Assembly: GCA_948099385.1 (NCBI GenBank)
Contig: CANUEZ040000020.1
Coordinates: forward strand, 3,876,501 to 3,940,500
From: Fasciola hepatica
Taxonomy: Eukaryota; Platyhelminthes; Trematoda; Plagiorchiida; Fasciolidae
Direction of reading: 5' to 3'
DNA length: 64,000 nt
Shown: piece after piece, positions 1 through 12,604 of the stretch
How positions within the stretch are numbered: position 1 is the first letter of the stretch
Layout of the letters: each line of letters opens with the position of its first letter
Position numbers and translations under genes: made by a program
The notes under the pieces: generated by a model
The model's database searches: none
Told to the model about the DNA's origin: nothing
The model's input: the letters and a program-made list of their open reading frames with translations, nothing else

Positions 1-2532
1 TGAACGATACCAATAAGATGATGCGCGTCACAGGTAATGAGGCTGAGTAACACCGAGGCTCAATAAGTGAATACATATTTGTCAGCTAACAGCAAAATAA
101 GGCTCGGGTCTATGCTGAGATTTTTTGCTATTTTATATTTGTCCGGCTGGAAAAGGATTCTTTACCAACCCAAGAGCCTCCAGTTGCGCTTTCTCATTTC
201 TGAATGGTACAAGTTACTGATCCGGAAATTAAACTCATCTTCTTTTGGACGGCTGATCCCTTCAAATTCACCAGTGTTCCTGAGTGCACTTCAACGAAAT
301 TTGTTTCATGTCTCTCCACTTCATGACTCACTTTGTTCACTGAACCCGGTAAATCCGTCATTCAGGGTTTGCGTCATCTTTGTTGCTCGCTATCCTCTTC
401 GCTTCCATCGATTTTCCCGAGTGCACTTTCATACCACTTTTTCTCTTTCATTTTCCTTTGTTCAGAACTCACTGCTTTCGCAGAACCCCAGCAATCCTCC
501 GTTTTTCCACGGCTTGGGCCATTCTAGTTATTAACCCGTCTTGAGCACTGCGTATTACTGATAGTCTCGGTATCCCCACAGGACGCCACCGCCCAACTCG
601 GACTGGAAACTGGTTCACGTATGTCGCGCAAATCATTGTTAGTGTGATCCATTTGAACCATAGCTAGCTACGTCTTTCCTTCGCTGACACTTTTGACTCC
701 TATTTCTAAAATTTGTATACAGTTCGTCGCATTAGGTAACGTAGTTTACCACGATCATGCGCTTGTGCTTGCTTCTCGACCTTGTTCAAGGAATATGCCC
801 TTATTATCATTTTCCCCCATTTTTGCCTCCCTTAATAAAAGGGGGTCTGTTTTCGGAGTGCTTTGTTCAATTGAATGGTTGGATGAATCCACATTCGTCT
901 CTCAGAACCTGGGTTCCAGCGGGATGCACGATATTCTTTTAGCTGTCCAAATTTGGTCCTAAAGGACCTTATTGTCCTGAGTGGTGAACTACCCGATAGA
1001 CATTGGATAAGAAGGTAAAAGCCGACGATTTCAAGATTATCTCCCTCTAAAGGGCAGGAGTGACAGATGGTGTCCACCCGGTGTGGCTCGCAGGTGATGA
1101 AAAGATCAAAGAGGGGGGGTGCCTGCTCCAGAAGGAATTTAGTTGAACTCGTGACATGCTGCCTCCAAGACCCCTGCGAATGTATATCCAGTAACTGGGC
1201 GCCAAATATACGGTTTGCTAGGTGAACACTGAGGTAGCTGGTTGCGGAGCTATGAGATTCTTCATTATCAAAATTTGGTCAAACTGGGAAGTATTTTTCA
1301 ACTCTTTTATCTGTACAGTAGGTGCTGTCGATTCTTTCTGTCGGCGAGGCCGCTACTTGAGAACAGACACCGTATCTTTTTCCACTTGGCGTGATTATCA
1401 CTCTGAGACAGTTGATTGGAGAAAAGGGCTTAGGGGTGATGCCCTCTCGGGGTAACACTTCGTGTAGGTCGAGCAAAACACCAACAGCCCGAACTCAAGC
1501 GGAGTCCCTTTGAACGTTTGAGTATCCGGTAATGTCGACCTGACCGTCTGAGTTATGGTGAGCGAGCCAGGACTTGGTGCCCATTATGTGTGAGTTCCTG
1601 TCTGCCAGGTATTGTCAAAGCGTAGTATCCCTCTGACGACATTCTAATAGTTCATGGCTAGACCTCTTAGGGTATACTCGCACATGGCCTTGCTTGACTA
1701 AGGACAATTGTTTGTTCAAATACTTGTGTTGTCGGCTTGTTTCCGTAGCTCCCGACACTGGGTGAATTTTTTCTTCTGTAAAACAGAAATTTTGTGCGAT
1801 ATGAGCTCCTGTAGGGAAACCGGAGAGCAATTAGTAGATTGTTTTCGACCATGATACCGCCCAAACTTTTTCGGGGTACTCCGTAACCCAACAGTGGTCT
1901 GCAACTTCGATAAAAGCACTAACCGTTGTGGTGATTGCAACCCTTTCCGGAGCTTGTTCCAAAAGTGTACCACTCTATTTGAGTAGTGATTTTCCCCGTG
2001 TATGGTGCTTTGAAGAGCCTACCTGTGATGTAGGTTTTCTACCAAGCCACCGCAAATACCCTGCTTTTTCACCGAGGATATTTACGGGACTCGGAGGCGC
2101 TCTGTCAGCCTATTCTCACCTTTACCAGTCATTGTTTTTGTGGCTAGCTAGTGAACTTTCTCCAGAAAGTCCATATTCTCTTGTTAGTACAGTACACAGG
2201 CTTGCACGGGACACTCCACATATGGCCTCTTCATTGCTCTGTGGATATGAACAAACATTTCGGACACTGTATGCGACATAGCAAATCCAAATCAAAAGGG
2301 CTGCCTTTGGGCTATGCTTGCCTCTGCAGTGTGCCGCTTCGACTGCACGAACGTTCATTTAGAACCACGTCGAAATCTTTGGTCTGAGAGAATTAATGCA
2401 ACATTTCCAAGCTATTCCCGCTGGCCGCTTTGCTTGTGGCCAGACATTGGCCTTTCGCGAGGTTCAAAGGAAGCTTCTTCTTGTGCGTCCAGTTTTGAAT
2501 GACTGACAGGTAAGGTTCTATATCTACTTCGG
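1..2532. other. Unassigned sequence
   Basis: No gene or element could be recognised here. Open frames are short, overlap on both strands and show no familiar motif. The stretch ends where a minus-strand LINE RT remnant begins, so its distal part may be that element's eroded 3' region, but nothing in the sequence proves this. Confidence 0.4.
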
Positions 2533-3236
2533 CTATCCTGGTGCCATCAATGAACACAAAAAAGGGTTTGTAAGATCGCTCGCCAGATCGTTCATGAAGA
2601 CGGGGAAGGGCAGAGGGCCGGGCGCCGAACTTCTAGGCAGCCTGCTAGCTTCACCTTCTATATTTGCTACGTGACTACCCACCTCACCAGTGAGCGTTTG
2701 CTTTGTAAGAAAGCTAACTATCCATTGCATTGTTTTGCCGACAAGTCCCAAATTGGACAGTGTGGCGTCGAGAAACCTGTGGTTCCCGGGATAAAACGTC
2801 CCGCTGGGGTTCATGTAAGGGACCTCAGTGAACTAGCCTTCTTCAGGGCTTTTTGGTATCTCATAGAGGAACAGCTGAAAATTTGCCAGGCAACATAGTC
2901 TGGACAGAAACCCCGTGTTGCGTACCTGATATGAGGTTACTCTGAACCAAACGCCTAGGGAAAGGTTTCCCAGCTATTTGCTCCGGGCACTTACACAGTA
3001 CTGAAGTTATGCTAACCGGCTGGTAGTTTTTGGCCTCTTGCTGGTGTCCGACTTGTATTTTCCACCACTGTCGCCTTCCTCCAGTCCTCCGGCATTTTAC
3101 CCTCTCTAAATAACACTTCAAGCGTCACCTCAGCCGGAGTCTTTAAGGCCCAACTCATAGGCTGGATGATGCCTGAAAGAACCCCGTATGGTCCTGAGGC
3201 GTCGTTCCTATTCGAAAGTCGCAGCTCCATGTGCAC
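2533..3236 (-). pseudogene. Broken LINE reverse transcriptase (CR1/Jockey-like)
   Basis: Read on the minus strand, three overlapping frames together give an ordered series of LINE RT blocks. The upstream one (3236-3012) has the finger motif NDASGPYG followed by REGKMPEDWRKATVV. The next (3121-2861) has AKNYQPVSITSVLCKC and LISGTQHG. The last (2814-2533) has LGLVGKTMQW and PGPLPFPVFMNDL, the block before the catalytic aspartates. RT in this family copies the element's own RNA at a nicked target. Here the domain is broken by at least two frameshifts, the motif normally read VPQGSVLGP is degraded, and no endonuclease was found upstream. It is a dead remnant. The family is inferred from motif order; the exact clade could be any EN-type LINE. 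Confidence 0.8.
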
Positions 3237-5723
3237 CTCTTCTTAGTCCGCACTAAGTTTGAGTTTTACCGACGACTGTGCCTTAATCAGTGCAGTTCCG
3301 TTCAGTACACACGGGACTTGTAGTAGCCGAACAGATCACATCCCAGGATGTGGAGGCAAGAGCCGGAGTTGCATCCAGTTACTTGCACCCGAGGCTCCAG
3401 GGGTCCTTGCGCGCTGCAACGGAGAATAAACCAGTTTAACGCGCTGAGCTACCTAGAAGAAAGGCACAGAGGCTCAGTTCATAACTACAGTCGTGGGTCG
3501 GATGATTCTTCACCGGTAGCCACGGAACCAAAGTCGGCAGCCGCAGAGAAGCTCATTCAAACCTGCAGTGGAAACAGTGCAGGAGGAGAAACTGCCGAAG
3601 AATCACAATAGCGTGGGTCGCATTGTCAGTCGAGCCAAGAAAGTGATTGGGGTGAATAACGAAATTCATACATGCCGTGGCACTGAAGTTGATACTTGTT
3701 AGAAATGGATGCTGCGTCGATAAAATACCTCCTCTGAAACACCGAGAGACTTGTCTTCGAATAGCTGATCGGTTACAATGTTCGCTCCCCCTTAATAGTG
3801 TTACAAGACTAAGAAAACGAAAAAATGACAATAAGAGCAAATGAGGCTTTGGCTTACGCTAGTTTGCCGTTTGTTGTGAGTGAAAGAGAAAGTTCAGGGT
3901 GGCAATTGTTTGGCCTAAGGACTGCTTCATAGCTCTTTATTTTCCCAGACGTCCTTTAAAATTACTTATATTCTGTCTTCATTCCGGTTTAACGAAGCTT
4001 CGATATAATCTGCCTGCTAGTAAAAGCCGCTCAGGTTTTCTAGAATCATTGATGAGAGAGAGCCAAAACCCTCAGACGCGTGCAAAACGTGGTGTGAGTG
4101 TGGTCTGTCTACTCCACACATCACTTCAGCCGCCTCCTTGTTACAAGTAGGTTATTGGTACAAGTATCATCATATGAAAAGGACACGGAAGTTCGTGTCG
4201 GTTCAGTTCAGTTTGTACAGGACAGGTTGTGGCCAAGGCCAAGCAGCAGTCCAATAATATCAAAACCTAGCATTGCGAATGTCGTAAGTCTCTTCTACCT
4301 GCTCGGTCAGGAAGATCCTCCCGATGATCCAATTCCGTCAAAATTAAAGAGAATGGAAACGTCCCGTCATCAAGGCGGGACACAGTTGCAACTGGGATTT
4401 CTTTAATAAGCCGCAAATCTCGATTTTGGCCTGCAGGACATTTGACAATTGAACTTCTCCCTGGGCCTTAAAACTCTGTCTTGGGGAATATCTCCTCTCT
4501 ATAATTGTCTAGCAACTGATCAGAAGGTTCCTAATCTGCCGTGGTGTTATGGTTGCTGGGTTAGGGGTTTAAGTCGCAAACTTTTCCTCACCAGTGGAGG
4601 GAGAAGCATCAGGGCACCATCGTGGCATTCAACAGCCTGAGCTAAAGGCAACACGAATATTTAAAACTAATATTTGAAACCAACTGGCCGTTCACTCATT
4701 TGGTTCTGAAATCCAACCACTCCGTTGCAGAACTTGACCGCTCCTCCAGCTCAGGGCGGGCCCTCCACAGTTTTATATCTTGTCCACTTCTCTGTTCATC
4801 TTAAACTTATCCAAAGCTTGTATGTCCGTTAACCTTCAACCGTTTTAAAGCCTCTATACGGACCTCTATCGGTTCTCTCCCCCCCCTGAAAAAGTATTCC
4901 TTTGTGCTGCCTTCTCTAGCTGTAGTACTTTGTATCATGCAGTATCACCCGCGTGATAACAACCCCTACGGTATATCCTTCACACATTCATTCTCCACCA
5001 ACGTGAGTAAGTAATTAAGTGTCACACATCTAACAGTGAGCATCACTCAGCACATCGGAAAAATCTTGTTTGTATCGATTCTTCTCTTTGACTGCAACCA
5101 AGCTTGACTCCATCTCGAATTTCATCCGTGGAGATTGCCCTCAGTCTTTATCATCGTCGAATTTCAGTTCTCGTGTGGTAAATGTTTTCACGGCGTGAAC
5201 AGGGTTTGAATATACTTTGTATTTTTATACTTTATCAATTTGGCACCTCAAAATGTTCGGGTAAGTCTTCTTTCCCCCAGGGATTCGTTAATTCGTTTGA
5301 GCTCCACTCCTACTCAGGATAACGACTGACGGTTTTTTCTCGCTGACCCTTCCCCATCCTAGTAGCCGAACGCCTGAGCATTCAAAACAAGCCGCCTCCT
5401 TTTTAAGAAAGGTTGTCACAATAGGGCTTCGTCGCTGTTTGTACGGGCGTTGTACGCAACTGATTGTTTGCAGAGATTTGTCAAATTGTTTGTGTAAATC
5501 CCCCCACGGGCTCTACGGGCAGCCAGCTCGCTCTGCTCCGCCTACTTCGAGTCCTAAGTCATAACAACACCTAAGCATTTTATTAGTCAAACCATACCAG
5601 TCTAGAATACCCCGTTTTCTCCATTATGGCCAAGTACACTTGATCTCTTGCTAGTGGATAGCTTTCGCCCTAGGTTGAGGGCATATCACTCGTGTTTTTT
5701 CACTTTACCACCCCAGTAAAACC
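3237..5723. other. Unassigned sequence between LINE remnants
   Basis: Nothing recognisable as a gene. The proximal part lies 5' of the minus-strand RT remnant and could hold its eroded endonuclease, but no endonuclease motif was found. Frames are below about 105 codons on either strand. Confidence 0.35.
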
Positions 5724-6265
5724 TTGGCTGGTAAGTCCCGCCGATCATGTCTAATAGCCTCTACATTGTCGGCCAGCATGGAATACTTGAGTTTCGGTGC
5801 TTTGGCCGGGGAAGATTCGCAGAGGAGAAATAGAAGTGGTCCTAGAACTAATCCATGGGAAACACCGCCCGGTAGATATGCTGGCTCCGAGTTCTTGCTT
5901 TCTACTCTAACACAAAACCTCCTGTTGGCCAGGAAGTCAGCTACCCAGCTATGCTACCGTCTGCCTATCTCGTGGGCCTTAAGTATACTCAGTGGTGGTA
6001 GGTGATTCACAAAATCAGGGGTTTTACTGAGGTCTAAATGGCAAACATTCACCATTCATCCTTCACCCAGTTCTGCTGAGACTTCGTTCAAGAACCCAAG
6101 AGCATTTGATAGACATGATCTACCTTTGGAAAACCCCCGCCAAGTTCCATCCACCAGCCTGGGTTTGGCCAAAGGCGCGCAAATGTGTTTTAACCGTTTA
6201 CCCAGTCACTTTCAAGGGACATAAAAGAGGCTTACTGGACTGTAGATTTGGGCCTGGGGGCGTGG
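5724..6265 (-). pseudogene. LINE reverse transcriptase, 3' part of a split copy
   Basis: The minus strand reads through RT blocks in order: a degraded NYRPVSL-like block near 6240, GFSKGRSCLSNALGFLNE near 6140-6090, LDLSKTPDFVNH near 6030 (the palm block usually read LDFSKAFDTV), then SWVADFLANRRF near 5950, and HGLVLGPLLFLL near 5850. A stop interrupts the frame after the EIGRR peptide, and the palm block has drifted (KTPDF for KAFD). The block that should precede NYRPVSL is missing on this side and reappears across the LTR at 6266-6636, so this and the segment at 6637-7240 are two halves of one LINE copy. Non-functional. Confidence 0.82.
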
Positions 6266-6636
6266 CACAACGACCGGTCGTAGAAAATACTTCGAAGACG
6301 CTATACTTTTGTGTTTTAGTGATATCTTTCTCTCCCACAAACACTATTTGACTGCTTCCGTACACTCCGTTTCTATGGTCCAACCTCTGTATGTTCACTT
6401 CAAGTGCGCTACCTTGTCATATCCCGTCTTCGATCTGTCTGACGCACGTGCTTGTCTCTCAAGCGCCGTAAACTTGGTCCTCGTTTTCTGAGTTTGTGAT
6501 CACATAATTGAGGTTTATATATGTTTTACGTCATTGCTTAATTGATAATCCAGTAACGCAGAATTTGCGGATCAATCGTGTTTTGGTTTGGAGATTCGTC
6601 CAAATTCTGCTATGTGTTCCTCGAAAGCGTGCTACT
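6266..6636 (+). repeat. Solo BEL-type LTR inside a LINE
   Basis: About 371 bp that aligns with the LTRs at 37397-37773 and 41029-41402 when those are read on the minus strand. Shared blocks are the U3 start (ACGACCGGTCGT, then GAAAA), a central TTGAGGTTTRTA block near 6508, a following TACGTCATTGCT, and the end block with GCTATGTG and TCGAAAGCGT. The usual TG start and CA end are eroded. No internal BEL sequence flanks it; minus-strand LINE RT lies on both sides, so this is a solo LTR left after insertion and LTR-LTR recombination. A matching 5-bp duplication could not be found. Confidence 0.75.
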
Positions 6637-7240
6637 TTTAATTCACTTTACGGATAGCCAACAGTGCCGCTGGCTCCCAGTCCGTTGGTAGTACAACTTG
6701 ACTAAAATTGCATGAAACAGCCTACGAACATGTTTACTTATTTCAGCAGACATTAGTTTCATAATAGCTTCGTATATATCATCCCGCCCCGCTGCTCTGT
6801 TTGTTTTCAACTTGTCTAACACAATTACAGCCGCTCCCTTCGTCGTGGACAAATGCAGCATGTCAGGCGATCCTTATGGATACCCGCGGTTCCCTCCGAT
6901 ACCCCAAACTTCTTCGATGCACACTTTCTAAGTGCTTACTATGTACATTTGCTTTGCGTTGACCTTTGCAGACCTCACCCCGCCGGCTAAACTTGGCTTG
7001 CCAACTCAACCTCTAAGAGCACCTTTTGATTTGGCATACCCGAAGTATCCCGCGGTTTTGTCTGGCTTCTGTCTCTAATGCTAGCTGAAGAGTCTTCACT
7101 GAGCTTGCTTGTATCTTGACAACTAAGTTTAGGTACAGGGTGAAATGCAGCCAAGCCCTCTTGCCTTCGACCATTTTAAAATTTCTGCCACTTGCCCACT
7201 CGTTTTCTGAAAAATTTCCAACAGCCGCCTTCCACAAACC
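6637..7240 (-). pseudogene. LINE linker and RT finger region, 5' part of the split copy
   Basis: On the minus strand this reads LDKLKTNRAAGRDDIYEAI near 6800, the usual LINE finger block (commonly KSPGPDGI), and then after a frameshift LPTDWEPAALLAIRK near 6650. The next RT block in order is found beyond the solo LTR at 6261 and below. Further upstream (7237-7013) lies a frame with an SENEW...GKRAWLHF stretch that may be the endonuclease-RT linker; that part is weakly supported. The two RT pieces share strand, order and phase of degeneration, consistent with one original insertion. Confidence 0.72.
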
Positions 7241-10200
7241 AGGCTTGTCTTTGTGCCCGTTTCTTAGCTATAGGGCCGATTCATTCTGCTTACCAGTGGG
7301 TTTTCGTCCTACCATCGGTTACTCGTTCCTCACAGCCGATTTTCACCACCTAAGCTCCAGTCCAGTTCGATCACTCTTGTGTTTAGTTCTGCTGCATTCA
7401 GCTTCCAAGAGTCCTTGGCAGTTTCTACGTGGTCCTCGGATACCTGAGGCGGATTGTTATGTTGATCGACACATGATCAATCTTGCTCGAGTGTGAGCGA
7501 ATACTTGGCCCACCCACGTTGCATTCATATTCCACGAGCACAAGGAGTAGGAGGAATGGCTAGCTCCTCTTTCCGTGTCTGTAGTTTATTCTACTGGGCT
7601 GAAACGAGGTCCTTCACTGGGGCCACTGGATGAAGTCCTGCCCAGAGGTGTTGCGTCAACAGCTTTCCGGTTTCCATTCCACTCCTGACGAGTTACATTT
7701 TCTAATAATCCGTGATGCTTTTTTGTGCCGTTTTTGGCCGCTCTAGTGATTGTGTGAGTTCTGTATTCACCTCCGTTTTTGGGTTTGAACTCCTGTTTGT
7801 ATGCAACTTCAGTTCTCTTCACGAACTTTTTGAAGATGACAGCACACAGCAGCGTCCTTTTTAAATAACCTGTCTTCCAGGTCCATGAAAATCAAACCCC
7901 AACTGGTGAGAGGGGATATTCTGGCTCTCGCCGTATCACCGCGTCTATCTTGTCGATAGACCTTGCGGTGGTTTCCAACTTCCCACTGTACACGTCCATT
8001 TCTGGACAGTCATTTCTCGGAGGCTGCTACTACTTTGGAGCCACAGCTCTGGGCTCGGCCATCAATGCCCCTGTTTTATTCTTAGTTCTACAGGTATTGA
8101 TAAAACACCACTAGGGATGTTCCCGGTGAGACTTACCCCTCCTCTTTCATATTATGTCCTTCCTCGGTCGGAGCACCAGGTGACTGCCAGGCTTATTGAA
8201 TTCAGTGTATTTGACGTGGAGTAGTCCTGGTTTTTCTGTATTACGGTCTAGCTTCCCCTTTTTGACTTCTTGTGCTGGCCTCACCGGCGCCTTAGCTTCG
8301 CAGCCTTTAAAGTCCGTTCGAATGGCTTTAAGTTGGGCTACCACGGACCCTATCCTTCTTCTAGCGGGCAGTCTTCCCATGCTTGGTCTCCCACACAATT
8401 TCTAACTACAGCTGCCGCGTAGCGGCACGGTCCCTGGGGCGATGGCTTCCCCATAACCGTTTCATTTATACAATGCCCTTCATTTTATGACCTGCCTGCA
8501 TTTTTACCCGTTTGTGTCCTACTACCACCTGTCTTCCTATCCTCCTTCCGGGGTCATGTGATCTGAAGCCGTAACTCCCTGTCGTGCAGAGGAGTGCCTC
8601 GCTCGCTCGTGCTAGAAGCCCGTCTGTTTCGCAACAGCCCATAAACTCTACTACCACCTTCTGTGCCAGAAGGGTTTGTCGTCCTGGTTCTAGCTGCTTC
8701 CAAGTTTCAACTCCGCCCCAATTTTCAGCCTTCTTGTATTGATTATTCACACCATTCTGAGAACTTCACCGAGCTTTCTTTGGTCAAAACCCTGCCTTGG
8801 CTTGGCCTCCTTTATGATGGGCTTCTTCTCGCAACGGTGAGCAGCTTTCAGTGTCTAAAGTGGACAGGGGCCCATTCGGACTACATCCGTTTTAAATTCT
8901 TTGTGGGGTCATCACTTTTCCCTTGAAGCCCTTTGAGCATTCCTCATCATCCCGTCCATACCTCACTCTGTTACCGTTTTCTCCATTTTTCTTCATTCCA
9001 ACTTTACTGAGGCTTTCCTCGTCGCTAATTGTTTATTTGGCGTCTTAGTCCAGGGACCTGCCTTTCTTGGCTTCTCTGTCTTCCTATTTGGTTTGGCCAC
9101 TGCCCTCTCCCTAACAGATTTTCTTCCGTTTCGGCATAACTGCGTTCGTCGCTTCTCTTTCAGTTCCACCTTCAGAAGTAGTTCGTGGTCTCATAAATTC
9201 CTGTTTGTTTATTATAATTTTTCTATTAACACTGGATTGGAAGGCATGTTTTGCAGCAGCCTTAAACAGATCGCATATCCACTCAGCCCCAACATTCTAG
9301 CTGTAAAGCGAGTAATCCTTCTTCCCGATCTTCGGGCAGCTTGCGTGCGCTCATCTCCGGCAACCGCGGCAACCATTTTTGTTGGCCACAAGCTTCTTCC
9401 GAGAATCCGATAGGCAAGGTATTTGTGCTCTTGGCAAATTGGTATCGGGGTGGTATACAAAGCATCACCATATACTCTATGTGTAGACAAAATCCTTGTT
9501 TACCAAAAACATTGGTTCTGGCGGATTGGGGGATTCAACAGTTTTAAGCAACACTAATATGGTATTGATAATCTGCTTCAAAGCAGTTCATAAGTAAGGA
9601 AACCCGCTATTACAAAAATACGGAACTGCTGTTTTGCAAAGCAGGAGTAGCGAGACTAAAAGTGAAGCCGAACGTACCTCCAGAGGAGAGAAGAAATAAA
9701 ACAAATATTTCGATGATCATCTCAAGCAGCCTGATGTGTACATAAAATTACCAAAATGGTAAAAAGGGTTTTTTGTTTTGTTCTTTTCGCTTTGAGAAAA
9801 ACTCTGAATATTAACAGTAAACTTCCATTTACGATCGGGGATAAAAGAAATGGTATCTACAAAAAGTGCGGGTTTTCGAGCGATCCGACCGCCACGGTTG
9901 CTTTGTACCAGAGGATTCGGGTTCGCTGAAGCCTCGAGTGCTGATGCTGTGAACTCGGTCGCTATGCCGTGGTACGTGATGGACAAAGTTTGGGTGAATT
10001 AAATGGTGCATCTTCTATAAAAGCCAGTTTTGTTTCACCTAAGGAAAGTGTTTCGCTTTGACTTTTAGGATCTAAAAATTGGCAATCTTTACACTCCAGA
10101 ACTCCATGGAGACCTGAATAACTTGCCTCAAGCGGGTACACTCCATCCTTTCGCAGGAAACTGCATGGTGGTGCGCGAGTTCCCAGGTACGTACGCCGGT

Positions 10201-10984
10201 GAGCTTCACTCTCCATTCGATGCTGCACGTAGGTCACGCATATGATCAGCGAGCTGTTGGCTGTGGTCGAAATAGTTGGGGGGCTGCAAAGGTAGCGGCG
10301 ACCCCATCTCTCCCGGTACCCAAGGGGACATCCAAACAACAACTGTGTCGGCCCACACCGGCAGGACAAAAAGAGGAGTCTCTTGCCATGCTCAGTTCCC
10401 GCGAACTCCTAAAGTTGCTGTGAGCTGTTTATGGAAATTCCCGGGAGAATGGCTAGCGGCTGAAAGGTACGCCGTGTTTCTCACTTGAGCAGGAAAAAAA
10501 TCAAACCTCGGCAGCGGTTTCCTCGAGCGACGGTCATCACAGTGGGGTACCGTTCCACGAAGGCAAGTGAAGTTGTCTTGGAAGAGCAATCGCCTGGGGG
10601 TACTAACTCAACACTCTTCGAAAAACCGTCGGTTCTTTCCACCACTCAGACGAGCCCCTACGGGGGAGGCTGACGTCTTACTAAGTAGGCAAGCACGCGA
10701 TAAAAAAGTGCTTTTTCGTGGAGCACGTCTCAAAGGGGCTTTTTGTCCGTTCAATTTGGAAAGATTTCCTTTAAAACTAGTGCCTGCCTATTCCTCTATA
10801 TGTTTATTTATTTTTGCCAACACGAAGAGCTCAGTCACAATTGCAACCAGGGCTCCTGTGTCGAGGTGTGGCAGCCTTGCCAAAATTACTGGTATTCTTC
10901 AGCTCACTGCCGAAATATCACTAAAGATTTCCTGTCTAACAAACCATAATTGGCTCTGGGGCAACAGCCCTCCTTGAAAAAGTT
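7241..10984. other. Unassigned sequence, possibly 5' part of the minus-strand LINE
   Basis: No confident gene. It lies 5' of the minus-strand LINE pieces and would be the place for its endonuclease and first ORF. One short stretch near 7490 reads SKIDHV on the minus strand, which could be the endonuclease C-terminal D-H pair, but the rest of the domain was not found. Frames at 9093-9413 (+), 8466-8750 (-) and 9962-10369 (-) show no known motif. Confidence 0.3.
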
Positions 10985-11338
10985 GTGCCCGCGGAGCACC
11001 CCATCGACCGCATCACTACTGGAACCTGCGATCTCGTTGCCTACTCTGAAAAGGACGCGGCTTTCATTGTCTCCGACCGCCTACTCCTATCACTAACCAA
11101 ACAGCATCCTCGTCACATAAAATATGGCTCAGCGCAGAAGCCACCGCCACAGAATAGGCCTCAAGTCCCAAAGTTGCAGCTGCCTCTGCGATTGCAGTCC
11201 AACTACGATCTAACCCGGGGCAATTCACTAATGATAAGCTGGCATTTGCTGCCATTTGCTCCATAAGGACACCAAGACACTCCCCAATAAACACCCCTTC
11301 AAAGGTAAACGTCTCGATCACTCAAAAGTAAAACCGCG

Positions 11339-12199
11339 TTGCTCATGCATATCAGCCCTATTTGCCCCGCTACTTATCCTGTTCGGTGCAACATAGGCGT
11401 TGATCTTCTGACTGTTTCTGCACCCTCTGCCGTCTACCAGCATACGGTTAACCTAGACTCGACTGATTCCCCAACGGTGGTCCCCTTTCCTAGCAAACCC
11501 TCCGACATAGCAGACCCATCAGTGGCCTCTGCTTCTAGCTGCCTCGGCCCCCTGACCGCTTTCTCTGAACTGCACTTTTCCTCGGTATCGACCCCAAGCT
11601 CCACAGGTGTAGCCTCAAAGCCGACAAGTGATACCGACTCAACCCCCGGCCCCTGCAGCACTAAACCTCGTTTGTCCATCCAGCCCCTACTACGCGCTAC
11701 TAACGGCCTTTCTTGCTCTAACGCCTCTGCCCACTGCTCACTTGGCAAACACTCTGATATGCCACGCCTCAGCGATAGATGCCAAGCTTCTTCGAAACCT
11801 CTGGCGAGCATATCAAGAACCCCGCTCAGGTCTGCTGCCTACCAGTTACTCAATCCATATATTTACCATCGCTCCCCACCGGAACACCCTCAAATTCCAC
11901 CCACCCCTCCCACGCTTACGGGATATAAGCAGCCGCAATATCCACCAACTCTATCCGGCAATATCCGAGATGGTTGCTTCAGTTACCGTCCCAGTTATTC
12001 TCGTGCCACCCGTGCATCAGCCTCCCTCTCTCCACCTTCTGCTTCTTCTCCATTTCTTGGCAGTAAGCAACTTTCAAATATCCCATGTGCCCGACCAGCC
12101 TTCACCCCTTCTCTCCCACCTGACCAAAACCCCCTGCTCAGCACTCTCTCCATATCTCAGCCGCCTCCCCCAAGCTCTTCTCCGTCAGTTCCCACCTAA
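11339..12199 (+). CDS. Ser/Pro-rich open frame, putative LINE ORF1
   Basis: A 286-codon open frame rich in Ser, Pro and Thr, with no recognisable domain. A second frame (11628-12341) is open over the same DNA, so part of the openness comes from pyrimidine-rich composition rather than selection. Its position, about 0.4 kb upstream of a clear LINE endonuclease start on the same strand, makes a degenerate ORF1 (the RNA-binding protein of LINEs) the best guess. No zinc knuckle, coiled coil or RRM is visible. It could equally be non-coding 5' sequence of the element. Confidence 0.3.
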   Translation: MLMHISPICPATYPVRCNIGVDLLTVSAPSAVYQHTVNLDSTDSPTVVPFPSKPSDIADPSVASASSCLGPLTAFSELHFSSVSTPSSTGVASKPTSDTDSTPGPCSTKPRLSIQPLLRATNGLSCSNASAHCSLGKHSDMPRLSDRCQASSKPLASISRTPLRSAAYQLLNPYIYHRSPPEHPQIPPTPPTLTGYKQPQYPPTLSGNIRDGCFSYRPSYSRATRASASLSPPSASSPFLGSKQLSNIPCARPAFTPSLPPDQNPLLSTLSISQPPPPSSSPSVPT

Positions 12200-12604
12200 T
12201 ACTGAACTACGATACAAACATCCCAACATTAATCCCTGGTTCGGACCTGTATCCAGTTTCTTCACTCCTCACACCCAACCCATCCCTGAAAATGGACCCC
12301 ATGCTCCTCACGAGCATCCGGCTTTTCCTGCACCCAGCTAAACCTAACCCCCACCTCCAGCTGTTCTAGGTAGAGCTCCTGCACCCCTATACTTCTACGT
12401 CCCCTCACCTGCCGCCAGTCCAACAGGTACTTTGCGCGCAGCCTAAAACAATTTTTTCTTGACCGATGTCCACGGCACCCCTGCCCCATAGCTATCCACC
12501 GCACTGCCCACGTCAAAAACCCTTACAAACCTATTTTACTGGTCAAACGAAACGATTGTCGGAGCCCCCAAAGCTTCTTCTCCATTCATTATCCCCCTCT
12601 CAAC

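Noticed and set aside
693..1077. Open frames on both strands near 0.7-1.1 kb as a gene
   Set aside because: They overlap in opposite directions, are below 90 codons and carry no motif.
11434..11811. 125-codon open frame on the minus strand opposite the Ser/Pro-rich frame
   Set aside because: It is the complement of pyrimidine-rich DNA with no motif; the openness follows from composition.
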